Shown here: positions 1 through 12,700 of the stretch, one piece after another
Numbering within the stretch: the stretch's first letter is position 1
How the letters are laid out: every line of letters begins with the position of its first letter
Source of the DNA: Candidatus Magnetomicrobium cryptolimnococcus
GTDB taxonomy: Bacteria; Nitrospirota; Thermodesulfovibrionia; Thermodesulfovibrionales; Magnetobacteriaceae
Direction of reading: 5' to 3'
Length of the DNA: 64,000 nt
Assembly (NCBI GenBank): GCA_018606805.1
Contig: JAGYWI010000003.1
Location: 124,001 to 188,000 of the forward strand
Program-made: the position numbers and the translations under genes
The notes under the pieces: model-generated
The model's input: the letters and a program-made list of their open reading frames with translations, nothing else
Told to the model about the DNA's origin: nothing
Database searches by the model: none

Positions 1-2
1 TT

Positions 3-1640
3 AAAATAGCTGATATGAAAGGTAAAAATTTCTTTAAACATTTTCTACCATCAAATATTATAGAACAATACAAAGACAAATTTTTTGCCCCAGACACTAT
101 AAATCAAAGTATAATTATACCGATATTAACCCATAATAATGAAAGACGATACATTGAATGGTTCAATCGGCCACTAAAAAACGCTGAAATCAAAAGTATG
201 AAAGAGGGCTTCCTTGCCGTAGGCCACGATATTACTGAACGCAGAAATGCCGAGGCATTTTTGCGCGAAAGTGAACAAAAATATAGAACAATAATAAATA
301 CCACATCTGAAGGTTTTTGGCTTCTAACGCCGGAACTGGTTACCATAGACGTAAATGACTCATTGTGTAAAATGCTCGGCTATGGACGCCATGAGTTTAT
401 CAATAGAAAACCATTTGACTTTATAGCAAAAGAAAGCCTTATTAAATATTATGATAAAGTAAAACAAATTCCAACAACAACACAACGTGTGTACGAACTC
501 ATTTTTAATAAAAAAGATGGTAAACCGCTCTATGCCATAATAAACGCTACCACAATCATAGATAACACCGGTCAACCCAGTACAGTATTTACCTTTATTA
601 CAGATATAACAAGACATAAACAACTTGAAAAAAACTTACGGGAAAGCGAGGAGCGTTTCCGTGCACTTAGTGAAGCAACTTTTGAAGGTATTGCTATAGT
701 TAAAGGGAAAAAGATTGTTGAAACAAATAGTATGTTTTCCAATATGTTTGGATACGAACAACGAGAAATTATTGGTATGAAACTATCGGACTTCATATAT
801 GCAGACTATCATAATAATATAATCGGTGAGTGCGACTGCAATAACCATATCCATTGTGAATCAATAGGACTCAAAAAAGATAATACTAAATTTAATATAG
901 AAATATGCGGTAAAAATATGTACTACATGGGAGTAGCTGCAAGGGTATACGCTATACGTAATATCTCAAGATTCAAGGACGCTGAAGAACAAATCAAAAA
1001 ATCGCTCAAAGAAAAAGAAATGTTTTTAAGAGAAATACACCACAGAATTAAAAATAACCTTCAGATAATTATCAGTCTATTAAACTTACAATCATTATAT
1101 ATATCTGATACCAAAACACTTGAGGTATTTCAGGAAAGTAAAAACCGTATCAAGGCTATCTCCCTTATTCATGAGCGCCTGTATCAATCACAAGATGTAA
1201 GCAAAATTAGCACAAAAGACTATGTGATAAAACTGGTTAGTTCAATAACCCGCTCATACGGTTTGGATAATAGAAAAATCAAACTTACCTTCAACGTAGA
1301 AGATTTCCTACTGGGCATTGACACGGCCATACCGTGCGGTCTAATAATAAATGAGCTAATATCAAACGCCATGAAATATGCCTTCTCTAAAGATATGGAA
1401 GGCGAAATAATAATTTCATTTAAAGAAAAAGAGTCTGAAAGCTATGAATTAATAGTGGAAGATAACGGCATTGGCCTCCCACCGGGATTTAACTTTAAAA
1501 CAACCAAAAACGCCCTAGGCCTCCAACTTGTAAACGACCTAGTTGAAAGCCAGCTAGAAGGCGACATAAAGCTTGAAAGCACAGCAGGCACATGTTTTAT
1601 TATTAATTTTAAAGAGGTAAAGTATCAAGACAGAATTTAA
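3..1640 (+). CDS. PAS-domain sensor histidine kinase (HisKA_2 type), 5' end outside window
   Basis: Sensor kinase expected to autophosphorylate on histidine and pass the phosphate to a response regulator that is not in this window. The frame is open to the left edge and the first ~75 residues are the end of a PAS domain finishing in VGHDITERR, so the gene starts upstream; the ATG at 15 is internal. Two more PAS domains follow (about 85-205 and 210-325). The H-box REIHHRIKNNLQ lies near residue 340. An HATPase domain has an N-box (INELISNAMKY), a G1 box (VEDNGIGLP) and a G2-like ALGLQLV. The REIHHRIKNN form is typical of the HisKA_2 family. There are no membrane segments in the visible part, so it is probably soluble. 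Family call sure; ligand unknown. Confidence 0.9.
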   Translation, partial: KIADMKGKNFFKHFLPSNIIEQYKDKFFAPDTINQSIIIPILTHNNERRYIEWFNRPLKNAEIKSMKEGFLAVGHDITERRNAEAFLRESEQKYRTIINTTSEGFWLLTPELVTIDVNDSLCKMLGYGRHEFINRKPFDFIAKESLIKYYDKVKQIPTTTQRVYELIFNKKDGKPLYAIINATTIIDNTGQPSTVFTFITDITRHKQLEKNLRESEERFRALSEATFEGIAIVKGKKIVETNSMFSNMFGYEQREIIGMKLSDFIYADYHNNIIGECDCNNHIHCESIGLKKDNTKFNIEICGKNMYYMGVAARVYAIRNISRFKDAEEQIKKSLKEKEMFLREIHHRIKNNLQIIISLLNLQSLYISDTKTLEVFQESKNRIKAISLIHERLYQSQDVSKISTKDYVIKLVSSITRSYGLDNRKIKLTFNVEDFLLGIDTAIPCGLIINELISNAMKYAFSKDMEGEIIISFKEKESESYELIVEDNGIGLPPGFNFKTTKNALGLQLVNDLVESQLEGDIKLESTAGTCFIINFKEVKYQDRI

Positions 1641-1660
1641 TTTGTATTGAATTAAATACC

Positions 1661-1678
1661 AATACCGGCTGCGGTATT
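1661..1678. terminator. Short hairpin after the sensor kinase
   Basis: AATACCG-GCTG-CGGTATT forms a perfect 7-bp stem with a 4-nt loop, 20 nt after the kinase stop. There is no T-tract, so its role as a terminator is weakly supported. Confidence 0.3.
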
Positions 1679-1702
1679 AGTATAAGACATAAAAAAAATG
1701 GT

Positions 1703-1731
1703 TTGAAAAAATCATTAAAATTAGGTATAAT
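1703..1731 (+). promoter_or_regulatory. Sigma-70-type promoter for the first NACHT gene
   Basis: TTGAAA at 1703-1708, a 17-nt spacer, then TATAAT at 1726-1731. Transcription should start near 1738. The leader contains ATG GGG GAA... at 1749, a 9-codon frame whose TGA overlaps the ATG of the NACHT gene, which would allow translational coupling. Confidence 0.6.
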
Positions 1732-1774
1732 TAAAATACAGTTAAAAGATGGGGGAAATAATCACTAATAAATT

Positions 1775-4660
<2,886 letters not shown>

Positions 4661-4699
4661 ACCATTCCCTTAATAAAACAAAATAGAGTAAAATAAATA

Positions 4700-4777
4700 G
4701 GGAGGTGCGCCTACGCACCTTTTTGCCAAAAAAGGTTTTCCCCCACGCATCTTTTTCCTTAACTTATTTAGAAAAAG
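4700..4777. repeat. Modular intergenic hairpin element (copy 1)
   Basis: Contains the hairpin AGGTGCG-CCTA-CGCACCT (4703-4720), then the AAAAGGTTTTCCCCCACGC module and a pyrimidine-rich tail. A degraded second copy of the tail module (gtttccccctcaaatc) follows. The same modules recur between operons throughout the window. Confidence 0.75.
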
Positions 4778-4864
4778 TTTCCCCCTCAAATCTTTTTATC
4801 TTTATCCCTTTAATTTTGTTATAATGTCTGATATATTTCTTTAAAACAAATTATGGGGGTGCTA

Positions 4865-6127
4865 TTGCATTTTTTTACTTATAAGAAGAATATACTCCAC
4901 GTCGAGGATGTTCCTATCAGTGAATTGGCTGAGATATATGGAACTCCTATTTATATTTACAGCTATAAAACGCTTATAAGGCATTATAAGGCCTACGATG
5001 ATTCTTTTAAATATCATCCCCATCTAATATGCTTTGCTTTAAAGGCAAACACTAACAGGGCTCTCTTAACAGTGTTTGCTAAGGAGGGGGCTGGGGCTGA
5101 TGTAGTGTCGGGCGGGGAGCTTTATCGGGCGCTTATGGCTGGTATTTCCCCTAAAAAAATAGTGTATGCGGGCGTTGGTAAGACAGCGGTTGAGATTGAG
5201 TATGCCATAAGGCAGGGGATTTTAATGTTCAATGTTGAATCAGAGCAGGAGCTTGCTGAAATTGATAGGATTGCTGGCATTTGTAACATGAAAGCGCCCA
5301 TTGCTTTACGTGTCAATCCGGACATAGACCCTATGACGCATCCATATATCTCGACTGGTCTTAAGAAGAACAAGTTTGGCATTCCTTATGAGACAGCCAT
5401 TGAGTCTTACAAGTTTGCAGCTAGCTTAAAAAATATTGAAATCATAGGCATTCACAAACATATAGGCTCGCAGATTGTTAATTTAGCGCCATTTATGGAT
5501 GCCTTCAATCGGCTTTTGCACCTAGTTGATATGCTAAAAGAAGATGGCATATCCATAAAATATTTAGATATAGGTGGTGGGCTTGGCATACAGTACTTAG
5601 ATGAAATCCCGCCTCATCCAACAGAGCTTGCTAAGGAGTTTAAACCACTGTTGCAGGATAGGGATTTAATTATTATATTAGAACCGGGACGCACGATGGT
5701 TGGCAATGCCGGGGTCCTTATAACGAAGGTCTTGTATATAAAAAACGGTTACGACCGAGACTTTATCATAGTGGATGCGGGCATGAATGATCTGGCGCGG
5801 CCTGCCATGTATGGGGCGTATCATCATATAATGCCGGTGGCTAAGAAAAAGAACAGGCAGGAGGTTTTTGCTGATATAGTTGGGCCTATTTGCGAATCCG
5901 GGGATTTTCTTGGCAAGGAGCGACAGATACCGGAGGTTAAGCAGGGGGAGTTCGTAGCTGTTATGAGTGCTGGGGCTTATGGATACACGATGAGCTCTAA
6001 CTATAATAGTAGACCAAGACCTGCTGAGGTGCTTGTTAATGGTAGTGAACATTTTCTTATTAGGCAGCGCGAAACCTACGAAGACCTTGTGAAAGGGGAA
6101 ATGGTGCCTGAGTTTTTAAAAGGCTAA
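4865..6127 (+). CDS. lysA: Diaminopimelate decarboxylase
   Basis: PLP enzyme converting meso-diaminopimelate to lysine and CO2, the last step of lysine synthesis. Visible motifs are FALKANTN with the Schiff-base lysine, HKHIGSQI, DIGGGLGI, EPGRTMVGNAG, CESGDFLGK with the active-site cysteine, and GAYGYTMSSNYNSRPR. About 420 aa, normal for the family. I prefer the TTG at 4865 because GGGGG lies 5 nt upstream and the product then begins MHFFTYK, like other LysA proteins. An ATG at 4853 in the same frame adds four residues but has no Shine-Dalgarno. A TATAAT box lies at 4820-4825. dapF begins 13 nt after the stop, so the genes are probably co-transcribed. Confidence 0.97.
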   Translation: MHFFTYKKNILHVEDVPISELAEIYGTPIYIYSYKTLIRHYKAYDDSFKYHPHLICFALKANTNRALLTVFAKEGAGADVVSGGELYRALMAGISPKKIVYAGVGKTAVEIEYAIRQGILMFNVESEQELAEIDRIAGICNMKAPIALRVNPDIDPMTHPYISTGLKKNKFGIPYETAIESYKFAASLKNIEIIGIHKHIGSQIVNLAPFMDAFNRLLHLVDMLKEDGISIKYLDIGGGLGIQYLDEIPPHPTELAKEFKPLLQDRDLIIILEPGRTMVGNAGVLITKVLYIKNGYDRDFIIVDAGMNDLARPAMYGAYHHIMPVAKKKNRQEVFADIVGPICESGDFLGKERQIPEVKQGEFVAVMSAGAYGYTMSSNYNSRPRPAEVLVNGSEHFLIRQRETYEDLVKGEMVPEFLKG

Positions 6128-6140
6128 TTGGTGGAATCGT

Positions 6141-7055
6141 ATGATAGTTGATTTTATAAAAATGCAGGGGCTTGGTAACGATTTTTTAGTGTTTAATTGT
6201 CTTAGTTCGGAGCTACTTGCAGATACTATAGTATCTGTTGCCACAAGCCTATGTGATAGGCGCTTTGGTATTGGCGCTGACCAGATACTTTTGCTTCTGG
6301 ACCCTAAGGTGCGTAGGCGCACTCCCGTAAATGTGCGTAGGCGCACTCCCGTAAATGTGCGTAGGCGCACTCCCGAAGACAGCGATTTTCAAATGCGTAT
6401 AATCAACGCTGATGGCTCAGAGGTTGAAATGTGTGGTAACGGCATACGGTGTTTGGCTAAATATATTTGGGAGGCTGGGCTTTCTCAGAAAGACACGCTT
6501 GATATTGAAACTCTGGCCGGTACAATAAGACCTCAAAGGGTAGGCAAATTGGTTAAGGTAGATATGGGGCAACCTGTGCTTGAAGGAAGCCTAATTCCTA
6601 CTATGCTTACAGGCAAGGTCGTAGACCATCCGCTGAAAATTAACGGAAAAACCTTTAATATAACATGCGTATCTATGGGTAATCCACATACGGTTATCTT
6701 TGTAGATGATGTGGAGGGGTTTCCCGTACACGAGTATGGATCTATTATAGAAAAACATCCGTTTTTTCCAAAACGTACGAATGTGGAGTTTGTAGAAATA
6801 ATAGATAGCACTCACATAAAGATGCGGGTGTGGGAGAGGGGGGCTAATGAAACGCTTGCCTGTGGGACTGGCGCTTGTGCTGCCTCAGTAGCATCTACGA
6901 TAAAGGGATTTACTACTGGCGATACTAATGTGCTACTTCGAGGAGGTGAGCTGCTTATACAATGGCAAAATGGTAGTAGTGTGTATATGACAGGTCCGTC
7001 GGTTTCGGTTTTTAATGGTAGTATAGATTTGGATAGGTTTTTAGGGCAGGAGTGA
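6141..7055 (+). CDS. dapF: Diaminopimelate epimerase with palindromic-repeat insertion
   Basis: Interconverts LL- and meso-diaminopimelate, feeding both peptidoglycan and the neighbouring lysA. Both catalytic cysteines are present: EMCGNGIRC (Cys98) and LACGTGACA (Cys241). GLGNDFLVF at the N-terminus and NPHTVIFVDD also fit. The protein is 304 aa against roughly 275 for the family. The excess is at residues 57-79, where three copies of the genome's GTGCGTAGGCGCAC palindrome encode VRRRTPVN-VRRRTPVN-VRRRTP. The site lies between GIGADQILLLDPK and DFQMRIINADGS, a loop position in the family, and the frame is kept. The enzyme may therefore remain active. dapA follows after 36 nt. Confidence 0.95.
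   Translation: MIVDFIKMQGLGNDFLVFNCLSSELLADTIVSVATSLCDRRFGIGADQILLLLDPKVRRRTPVNVRRRTPVNVRRRTPEDSDFQMRIINADGSEVEMCGNGIRCLAKYIWEAGLSQKDTLDIETLAGTIRPQRVGKLVKVDMGQPVLEGSLIPTMLTGKVVDHPLKINGKTFNITCVSMGNPHTVIFVDDVEGFPVHEYGSIIEKHPFFPKRTNVEFVEIIDSTHIKMRVWERGANETLACGTGACAASVASTIKGFTTGDTNVLLRGGELLIQWQNGSSVYMTGPSVSVFNGSIDLDRFLGQE
6309..6375 (+). repeat. In-gene tandem palindromic repeat inside dapF
   Basis: Two identical 24-nt units (6309-6332, 6333-6356) and a third partial copy (6357-6375). Each has the stem GTGCG-TAGG-CGCAC followed by TCCCG. The unit length is a multiple of three, and the same hairpin occurs in the intergenic elements near 4.7, 14.9, 19.5 and 42.4 kb. Confidence 0.95.
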
Positions 7056-7091
7056 GTTAACTATTTTTTATGGATTACAGGAGGATTCTTT

Positions 7092-7964
7092 ATGTTTAGC
7101 GGTTCTTATGTTGCTATAGTTACACCATTTAAAAATGGCAAATTTGATGAAAGTGCTTATAGGGCTCTTATTGAGTGGCATATCGTAGAGGGCACTAACG
7201 GGATAGTGCCAGTAGGCACAACCGGTGAGTCGGCTACCTTGGAATACGAAGAGCACTATAGGGTTATACAGGTTGCTGTAGAGACAGCAGCAAAAAGGGT
7301 GCCTGTAATTGCTGGCACAGGGGCTAATTCTACAAGTGAAACCATAATGATGACGAAGGTTGCTAAAGAACTTGGTGCAGATGGGGCTTTGCTTGTTTGC
7401 CCATACTATAATAAGCCGACACAAGAGGGGTTATATCAGCATTTTAAAGCTGTTGCCGAGTCAGTAGATTTACCATTGGTTTTATACAATGTACCCGGAA
7501 GAACAGCCATTAATATAGAACCACAGACGGTCTTGAGGCTTTCGGAGGTACCAAACATTGTTGCTATTAAGGAGGCCTCCGGTGATATGAAACAAGCTAG
7601 TGAGCTCATAAGGCTTTGCGGTGATAAGATGGATGTTTTGTCCGGTGATGATTTTACAACCTTTTCATTAATGGCAATGGGTGGTAAAGGGGTTATTTCA
7701 GTTTGCGCTAATATATTACCTAGACTTACTTCTCTTTTGTGTAAGTATATGCTTGCCAATCAGGTGTTGCAGGCAAGAGAGGTACATTTTAAATTAGAGC
7801 CATTAAATAAGGTGCTTTTCATTGAAACAAACCCTATACCTGTTAAGACAGCCTTAAGTCTTATGGGCAAGATTGATGAGGAGTTTCGCCTACCACTTTG
7901 CATGATGTCAAAAAACAATAAAGACACTCTGAGGTCTGTCCTTGCTTCATATGGGATTGTTTAA
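7092..7964 (+). CDS. dapA: 4-hydroxy-tetrahydrodipicolinate synthase
   Basis: Class I aldolase-fold enzyme condensing pyruvate with aspartate semialdehyde, the first committed step towards diaminopimelate. PVGTTGESATL (pyruvate-binding T-T), YNVPGRT with the catalytic tyrosine, and AIKEASGD with the Schiff-base lysine (about Lys160) are present. 290 aa, the normal length. A strong AGGAGG lies 7 nt before the ATG. It is the third gene of a lysA-dapF-dapA run; no dapB follows, and the next 600 nt are non-coding. Confidence 0.97.
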   Translation: MFSGSYVAIVTPFKNGKFDESAYRALIEWHIVEGTNGIVPVGTTGESATLEYEEHYRVIQVAVETAAKRVPVIAGTGANSTSETIMMTKVAKELGADGALLVCPYYNKPTQEGLYQHFKAVAESVDLPLVLYNVPGRTAINIEPQTVLRLSEVPNIVAIKEASGDMKQASELIRLCGDKMDVLSGDDFTTFSLMAMGGKGVISVCANILPRLTSLLCKYMLANQVLQAREVHFKLEPLNKVLFIETNPIPVKTALSLMGKIDEEFRLPLCMMSKNNKDTLRSVLASYGIV

Positions 7965-8591
7965 CGGTAACACTAACTATGTATTAGGAAAATTTCTCAA
8001 TGTTAAGTGAAAACACGAGATATTCTCACAACTATATCTTTAGATTATCACAGTCTTACACACATTTAGGTACAATAAAACATTTTAATTGCGTTTGGAA
8101 TGATAAAACTTCTATTTATTAAAGGTTTGATGTCATTCTAAGCACAACAACGAATTAAGTAATAGTTCAGCCCCATGCCTCGTCATTGCGAGGAGCTTAA
8201 GCGACAAAGCAATCCCGTTTTTTACTAAAGAGAGATTGCAGGGAGGTGCGCCTCCGCACCTTCGCTACGCTTGCAATGACAAAAGAGGGTGAACTATTAC
8301 TGACTTAACACTTGCTAACCAAAATAACTGAGCTAAAGGGGTGATGCACGTTCATTATAAAATAACAAAAAACCAGGCACTACCCCTTAAACTCAGTATC
8401 TTGTATCTATCGCTCCTATACTAAGAACAAAAAAAACAATAATTCTCGTCAGCAACTTAACATCAACCGCTCATCCGCCGTGCCTACTGTAAGCAATAGT
8501 GTCATGCCGCCTCTTAAAAATCTGCCGCAATCCTACAAGAAAAACCTAAAGCCAGATAATTCTACCCTTTAGTATCAATAGGTACTATCAT
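7965..8591. other. Intergenic region between dapA and the flaG-like gene
   Basis: Holds the palindromic element at 8158-8301 described separately. The rest is AT-rich, with no convincing gene or RNA. It lies between two convergent transcription units. Confidence 0.6.
8158..8301. repeat. MITE-like palindromic element with nested hairpins
   Basis: The outer arms AGTAATAGTTCA (8158-8169) and TGAACTATTACT (8290-8301) are exact inverted repeats. Inside are GTCATTGCGA / TTGCAATGAC arms (8182-8191, 8271-8280) and a GCAATC/GATTGC pair. The hairpin AGGTGCG-CCTC-CGCACCT (8244-8261), a copy of the local palindrome family, is nested within. The GTCATTGCGAGG...GCAATC type is, from memory, a widespread intergenic palindrome in bacteria. 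There is no transposase. Confidence 0.75.
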
Positions 8592-8990
8592 TCAGACTTC
8601 TGCATGAAAAAGATTTTGATAACTAACCTTCATTCGTTCAACGAGTTTCAAATACTCTTCCGGTGGTATCTGTTTAAGCAATTCACCGTCAGGGTTTACT
8701 ATTCTTATTACAACCTGCTGAGCCTTTTCATCAACGGCAAAATATGCCTTATTGACAATCATATCTATTTCCGGTAATTCGATTGGTTTTAATTCCTCTA
8801 TTCCTAGCTCATCTTTTTCTTCTTCACCACTTTTGTCCTTGTTTATTGCCACAATGTCTTTAATAATTAAAGGCTTTTTGTTTTCCTTATCAGGCGTTAC
8901 TATGGATTCGACAGCGCCAGCCCTTTGCTCTTCCGCTGCGGAAGCTCCTGTTAGGGCTGATATATCTATACCTATTTTGTTTATTTCCAT
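8592..8990 (-). CDS. flaG: FlaG-family flagellar protein
   Basis: 132 aa. The C-terminal ~55 residues (AYFAVDEKAQQVVIRIVNPD, then LLKQIPPEEYLKLVERM) match the FlaG family pattern of a short beta-rich segment followed by QIPPEE and a helix. The N-terminal half is acidic, Lys/Glu-rich and probably disordered. FlaG proteins influence flagellar filament length or assembly in several bacteria; the precise role here is inference. No flagellin, fliD or fliS neighbour is visible, so the flagellar context is thin. Confidence 0.75.
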   Translation of the reverse strand: MEINKIGIDISALTGASAAEEQRAGAVESIVTPDKENKKPLIIKDIVAINKDKSGEEEKDELGIEELKPIELPEIDMIVNKAYFAVDEKAQQVVIRIVNPDGELLKQIPPEEYLKLVERMKVSYQNLFHAEV

Positions 8991-9256
8991 GTCGTCTTCT
9001 CTTATATATAATTTAGTTTATCTACATTCTTAATTACAAGACTCTAACAGATGCTGTCATATTTTATACATCCTCAAAGCCTTTGTAAATACAAATTCTA
9101 CCTCCACACTATTTTTTCCGCTTATCCAAACATTTACCCACAATTTATAAACAAAACAGTCCCCGAAAGCCTGATCTAAATACCTCTACTCTAATCCATC
9201 TCTTTCAAATCTTACAACCTGTAAGTGGAACTTCCAATTACCACCCCAACTATTGT

Positions 9257-9640
9257 TTATGCCTTTACGATACTTTCCTCCAAATCTTTGTTCGGTTCCG
9301 ATTTCTCCTCTTTTGGTTTATCTTCTTTTGGTTCATCAGCCGCTGCTGTCTTATTAGTATCCTGTGCCTCTCCCGGTGTGCTCACTTGAGAAGCCTCTTG
9401 TGTATATTCCCCGCCAGTAACATTTTCAACAGCCCTCGAAGTTATAGTCTTTGAAGTCTCAGCCGCAGACTGTGCTTCTTTAGCTGAATCCGAAATATCT
9501 ACAACCACATCCGGTCCATACTTAGTTTCTGTTTCCTTACGTGCCTCTGCCCCCGACGTATCAGTTGCCTGTGCCTTTTCGTTTGGCCTTATTATTTCTA
9601 TTTTTACGGCATCCTGTAATGATGTTGTGATTTCTTGCAT
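9257..9640 (-). CDS. Small acidic disordered protein, unknown
   Basis: 127 aa, rich in Glu, Lys, Ala and Thr with no cysteine, no hydrophobic segment and a low-complexity C-terminus (DEPKEDKPKEEKSEP). One short hydrophobic stretch, DVVVDISDSAKEAQS, recalls the amphipathic motif of proteins encoded next to flagellar genes, but I do not recognise a family. A good GGGGGTGG ribosome site precedes the ATG by 4 nt, and a TATAAT box (complement of 9660-9665) lies just upstream, so it is probably a real gene with its own promoter. flaG lies 266 nt downstream on the same strand. Confidence 0.6.
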   Translation of the reverse strand: MQEITTSLQDAVKIEIIRPNEKAQATDTSGAEARKETETKYGPDVVVDISDSAKEAQSAAETSKTITSRAVENVTGGEYTQEASQVSTPGEAQDTNKTAAADEPKEDKPKEEKSEPNKDLEESIVKA

Positions 9641-9741
9641 TTTACCACCCCCATATAAAATTATAAAATATTAAGAATTATCACTTTTGACTTTATTTTC
9701 TTATCGGATTTTTTTTTCAAATCTTTACTATTTTTTTTTAT

Positions 9742-12700
9742 TTAACAGTTTTTAAAAGTAAACAGTCTTTTACCAATTCCTATAATAAAAAAATAAAATC
9801 CAACAACAGCAACCTGTTCGGCTACTGGCTCAAGCTTAAGCATAACAAAGAATAATATACAAGGTAAAAGCATGATAAAGCCAAATATATAGATATTACC
9901 GCTTTCACGATAAATCACATTAGTAACATTTGGTACAAACTCTCTTAAAAACGACATAACGGTTATTATTAAAATACGGATAGCCATAAAAAATGCAATG
10001 CTTCCAACGGTAAAGCCATAATTATCTGCTCGACCTGTTGATGCTGTAAGTCCTATAACATAAAATCCAAGCCCAAATGCTGTAAAGCCCAAAACAGCTA
10101 ACCAGCTCATCCTTTTAACAAGAAAGCGGTCAATCCTCCGTATAAAATCAACTATAACAGTAATAAATGGTTGTAGACGCCTTACCTTAAAAAACAAAAT
10201 AGCAGCAATTCCAAAGATAAAAATAACGATAAGTTGCAATTTGTGAGATTTAGATTTGGTTTTGATAGCTGTTGTCGGCATATCTATAGCGCTATTAGCT
10301 TTTAAAACAGGTGGCTTGGTGTCTTCCATGGTTTTTTCTATAACTAAATCCTCCACTTTCACTAAAGGATTCTCCCAAACATTCACATGTGGCAGCCCGG
10401 ATGGGCTTTTCACCTCACCAAGGTCAACCCAAACCCCTCCGTCCATCAGGGCTGATATTTCTTGTTTGCTAAGTAAAGGCAAAAAAGCAGCTTTACCAGA
10501 AATACTTACTATTGGGTTTACTGTAAGGCTTGTTGCCAAATGTTGCCTACCAGAAAGGCTCATTGCAAGATTTTTAATGACAATATTAAAGGGTAGCCCT
10601 TTGGGTTTTGCTACATAGAGACCATTTATTTTAAATATTATATTTTTTATATTGCCCATCTTTTGCCAATTATCTCCAATAGCGGAAGGGACGTGAATGT
10701 TTACTTCAGTATTTGCAAGGGGTAGCTCAAGAACTTTAGTAACAATACCGGTATCGCCTTCAAACTCCAAGGTCAACCAGTGTGGCTTACTGGTAGTGAG
10801 TTGCCATGGGGCTACATAACTAAAGCTTAACCACTGAATCGTCTCTATAGGTTTATCCACGGCGGCTTTAATCGTAATAACCCTTTGAGCATCTAGTCCT
10901 TCAGATAGCTCTTTGGAGGCTATCAATTGTACACTATTTTTATCACATCTCGTGTGCTCATAGCGCTCCATTTCACTACAGTTTGGATATAGGCTAAACC
11001 ATTGCCTTGACATAGAATGGCTATCAGCAAAGATGTTTTCAACCGGTTTTTCCTCCATGTGGTATAAAAAGCCTTCCTTAAGTAATAGTGTGTACGGCGG
11101 CTTTTTAATAAAATTAACCTTCAAGGTCATCTGTGCCCTTCCACGTGGAAGTTTACCAATGGTAATCGGTGTATTTGGCTTTATTGTAAACATTAGCGGC
11201 TTAACTTCTGGTACATCTACGGCGGTATCATAATTTAAAACAAGCTCAACGTTTGAAATAGCGTTTGTACTTTCATAAATGCCAAACCAAAATTTATAAT
11301 CAACATCAGGTACAATGTCCACCCTTGCCGGATATACAAGGGTTAAATACCGTAGATTACCTTCAAGCTTTAAGCCAAAATAGTCCGGCGTTATCTCCAC
11401 TTCACCTTCATATTCAAGGAAGTCATCACTATAAACCATTTTATTAAGAATAAGCATATCCGTATATAGCCCAGAAGGTTTATCAAAGGCAAACGATAAA
11501 AAGCCATCCATAGTGGTAGGCCACGGTCTTTTCGTATATCCAGCAAGATAAAACGCACCGGCAAGGTCCATAACCGCCTTATTTGTACTTTTATAAAACT
11601 CCGGTGCCTTATCATCAAGTCCCCTTACAAGCTGAACGCTCTTAAGCTCTATACCACAAATTTGTTTTTTATCCGATGGGCTTACTTTAAGCGTCAGACC
11701 GTTAAGCATAAGCTCCTCAGCATTAATCCTATCAAGGTTAGCCCGCATAACACGTCTATCTCCGGCTAAATACTCTATCTCTTTTTTTATAATCCCACCG
11801 TCTTTTTTTAAACGTTTTTCCGCAATTTCCCCAACGCGTTGAAACCGTATCTCGTTTAATGGTCTTACGTTTAATATATATGGTAGTTGCCCTGGCAGGT
11901 GCATTATTATCTCATCTAAAATGAGTTGTTCTTTATTTTTACTATACTCGTTTAACAAATCAAAAAGCCAAAAACGAACAATCCTTACGTTGTCTTTATC
12001 AATGATATCAGCCTGTATGTTCGGTGCACTCCAAGGTATAATCTTTTCTTGAGTCTTAAAGTTCCCATGAATTTTTAAACGAAGGCTTATTTCCTTTATA
12101 AACGTACCTGAAGCAAAAACAATATCAATGGCATCATAATGGTTAAGAGGCACATCAAAGCGCCTTTGTAAAACGACATTGTCGCCATCTTGGGTGTAGT
12201 ACAGGGCATTTTTAGAAGGAAGCCCTAATTTTCTACTTAAGCGATACACGTTATCCTTTTCCTGCCAACTAAGGGTGTGTATATCAAGGGCAAGGGCAGG
12301 CACAAGCTTAATCTTTTTACCTGTATAAAAATTAACCCCATCGCCACTATGAAACTTAGATGTGTTAAGTTCTAAGTCTACGTCGCAGTGGCTATTTTCA
12401 AAAAGCTCGGTGTATTCTATTAAAATTTCATCAAAGCCCCCAGCTTTTAAACCCCAAGGGGTGATTATGGCATTTTCCTCAATCCCTATTGGCACAGATA
12501 ACGTCGTTGGCTCATCTTCCGATGATGGCCATATCCAGTTTTGCCCTTGAATAAACCAACCATTTTGAAACAACTGCTCATCGGTTTTCACTGGTTGCCA
12601 AAGGAGCCTTTGAACCTGTTCGGCAACCCTATAGTCTCTATTCTTAAAAGAGACCCGTCCCCGCACCTTGTATAGGTCGGAGGCTTGTACTTCGCTTATG

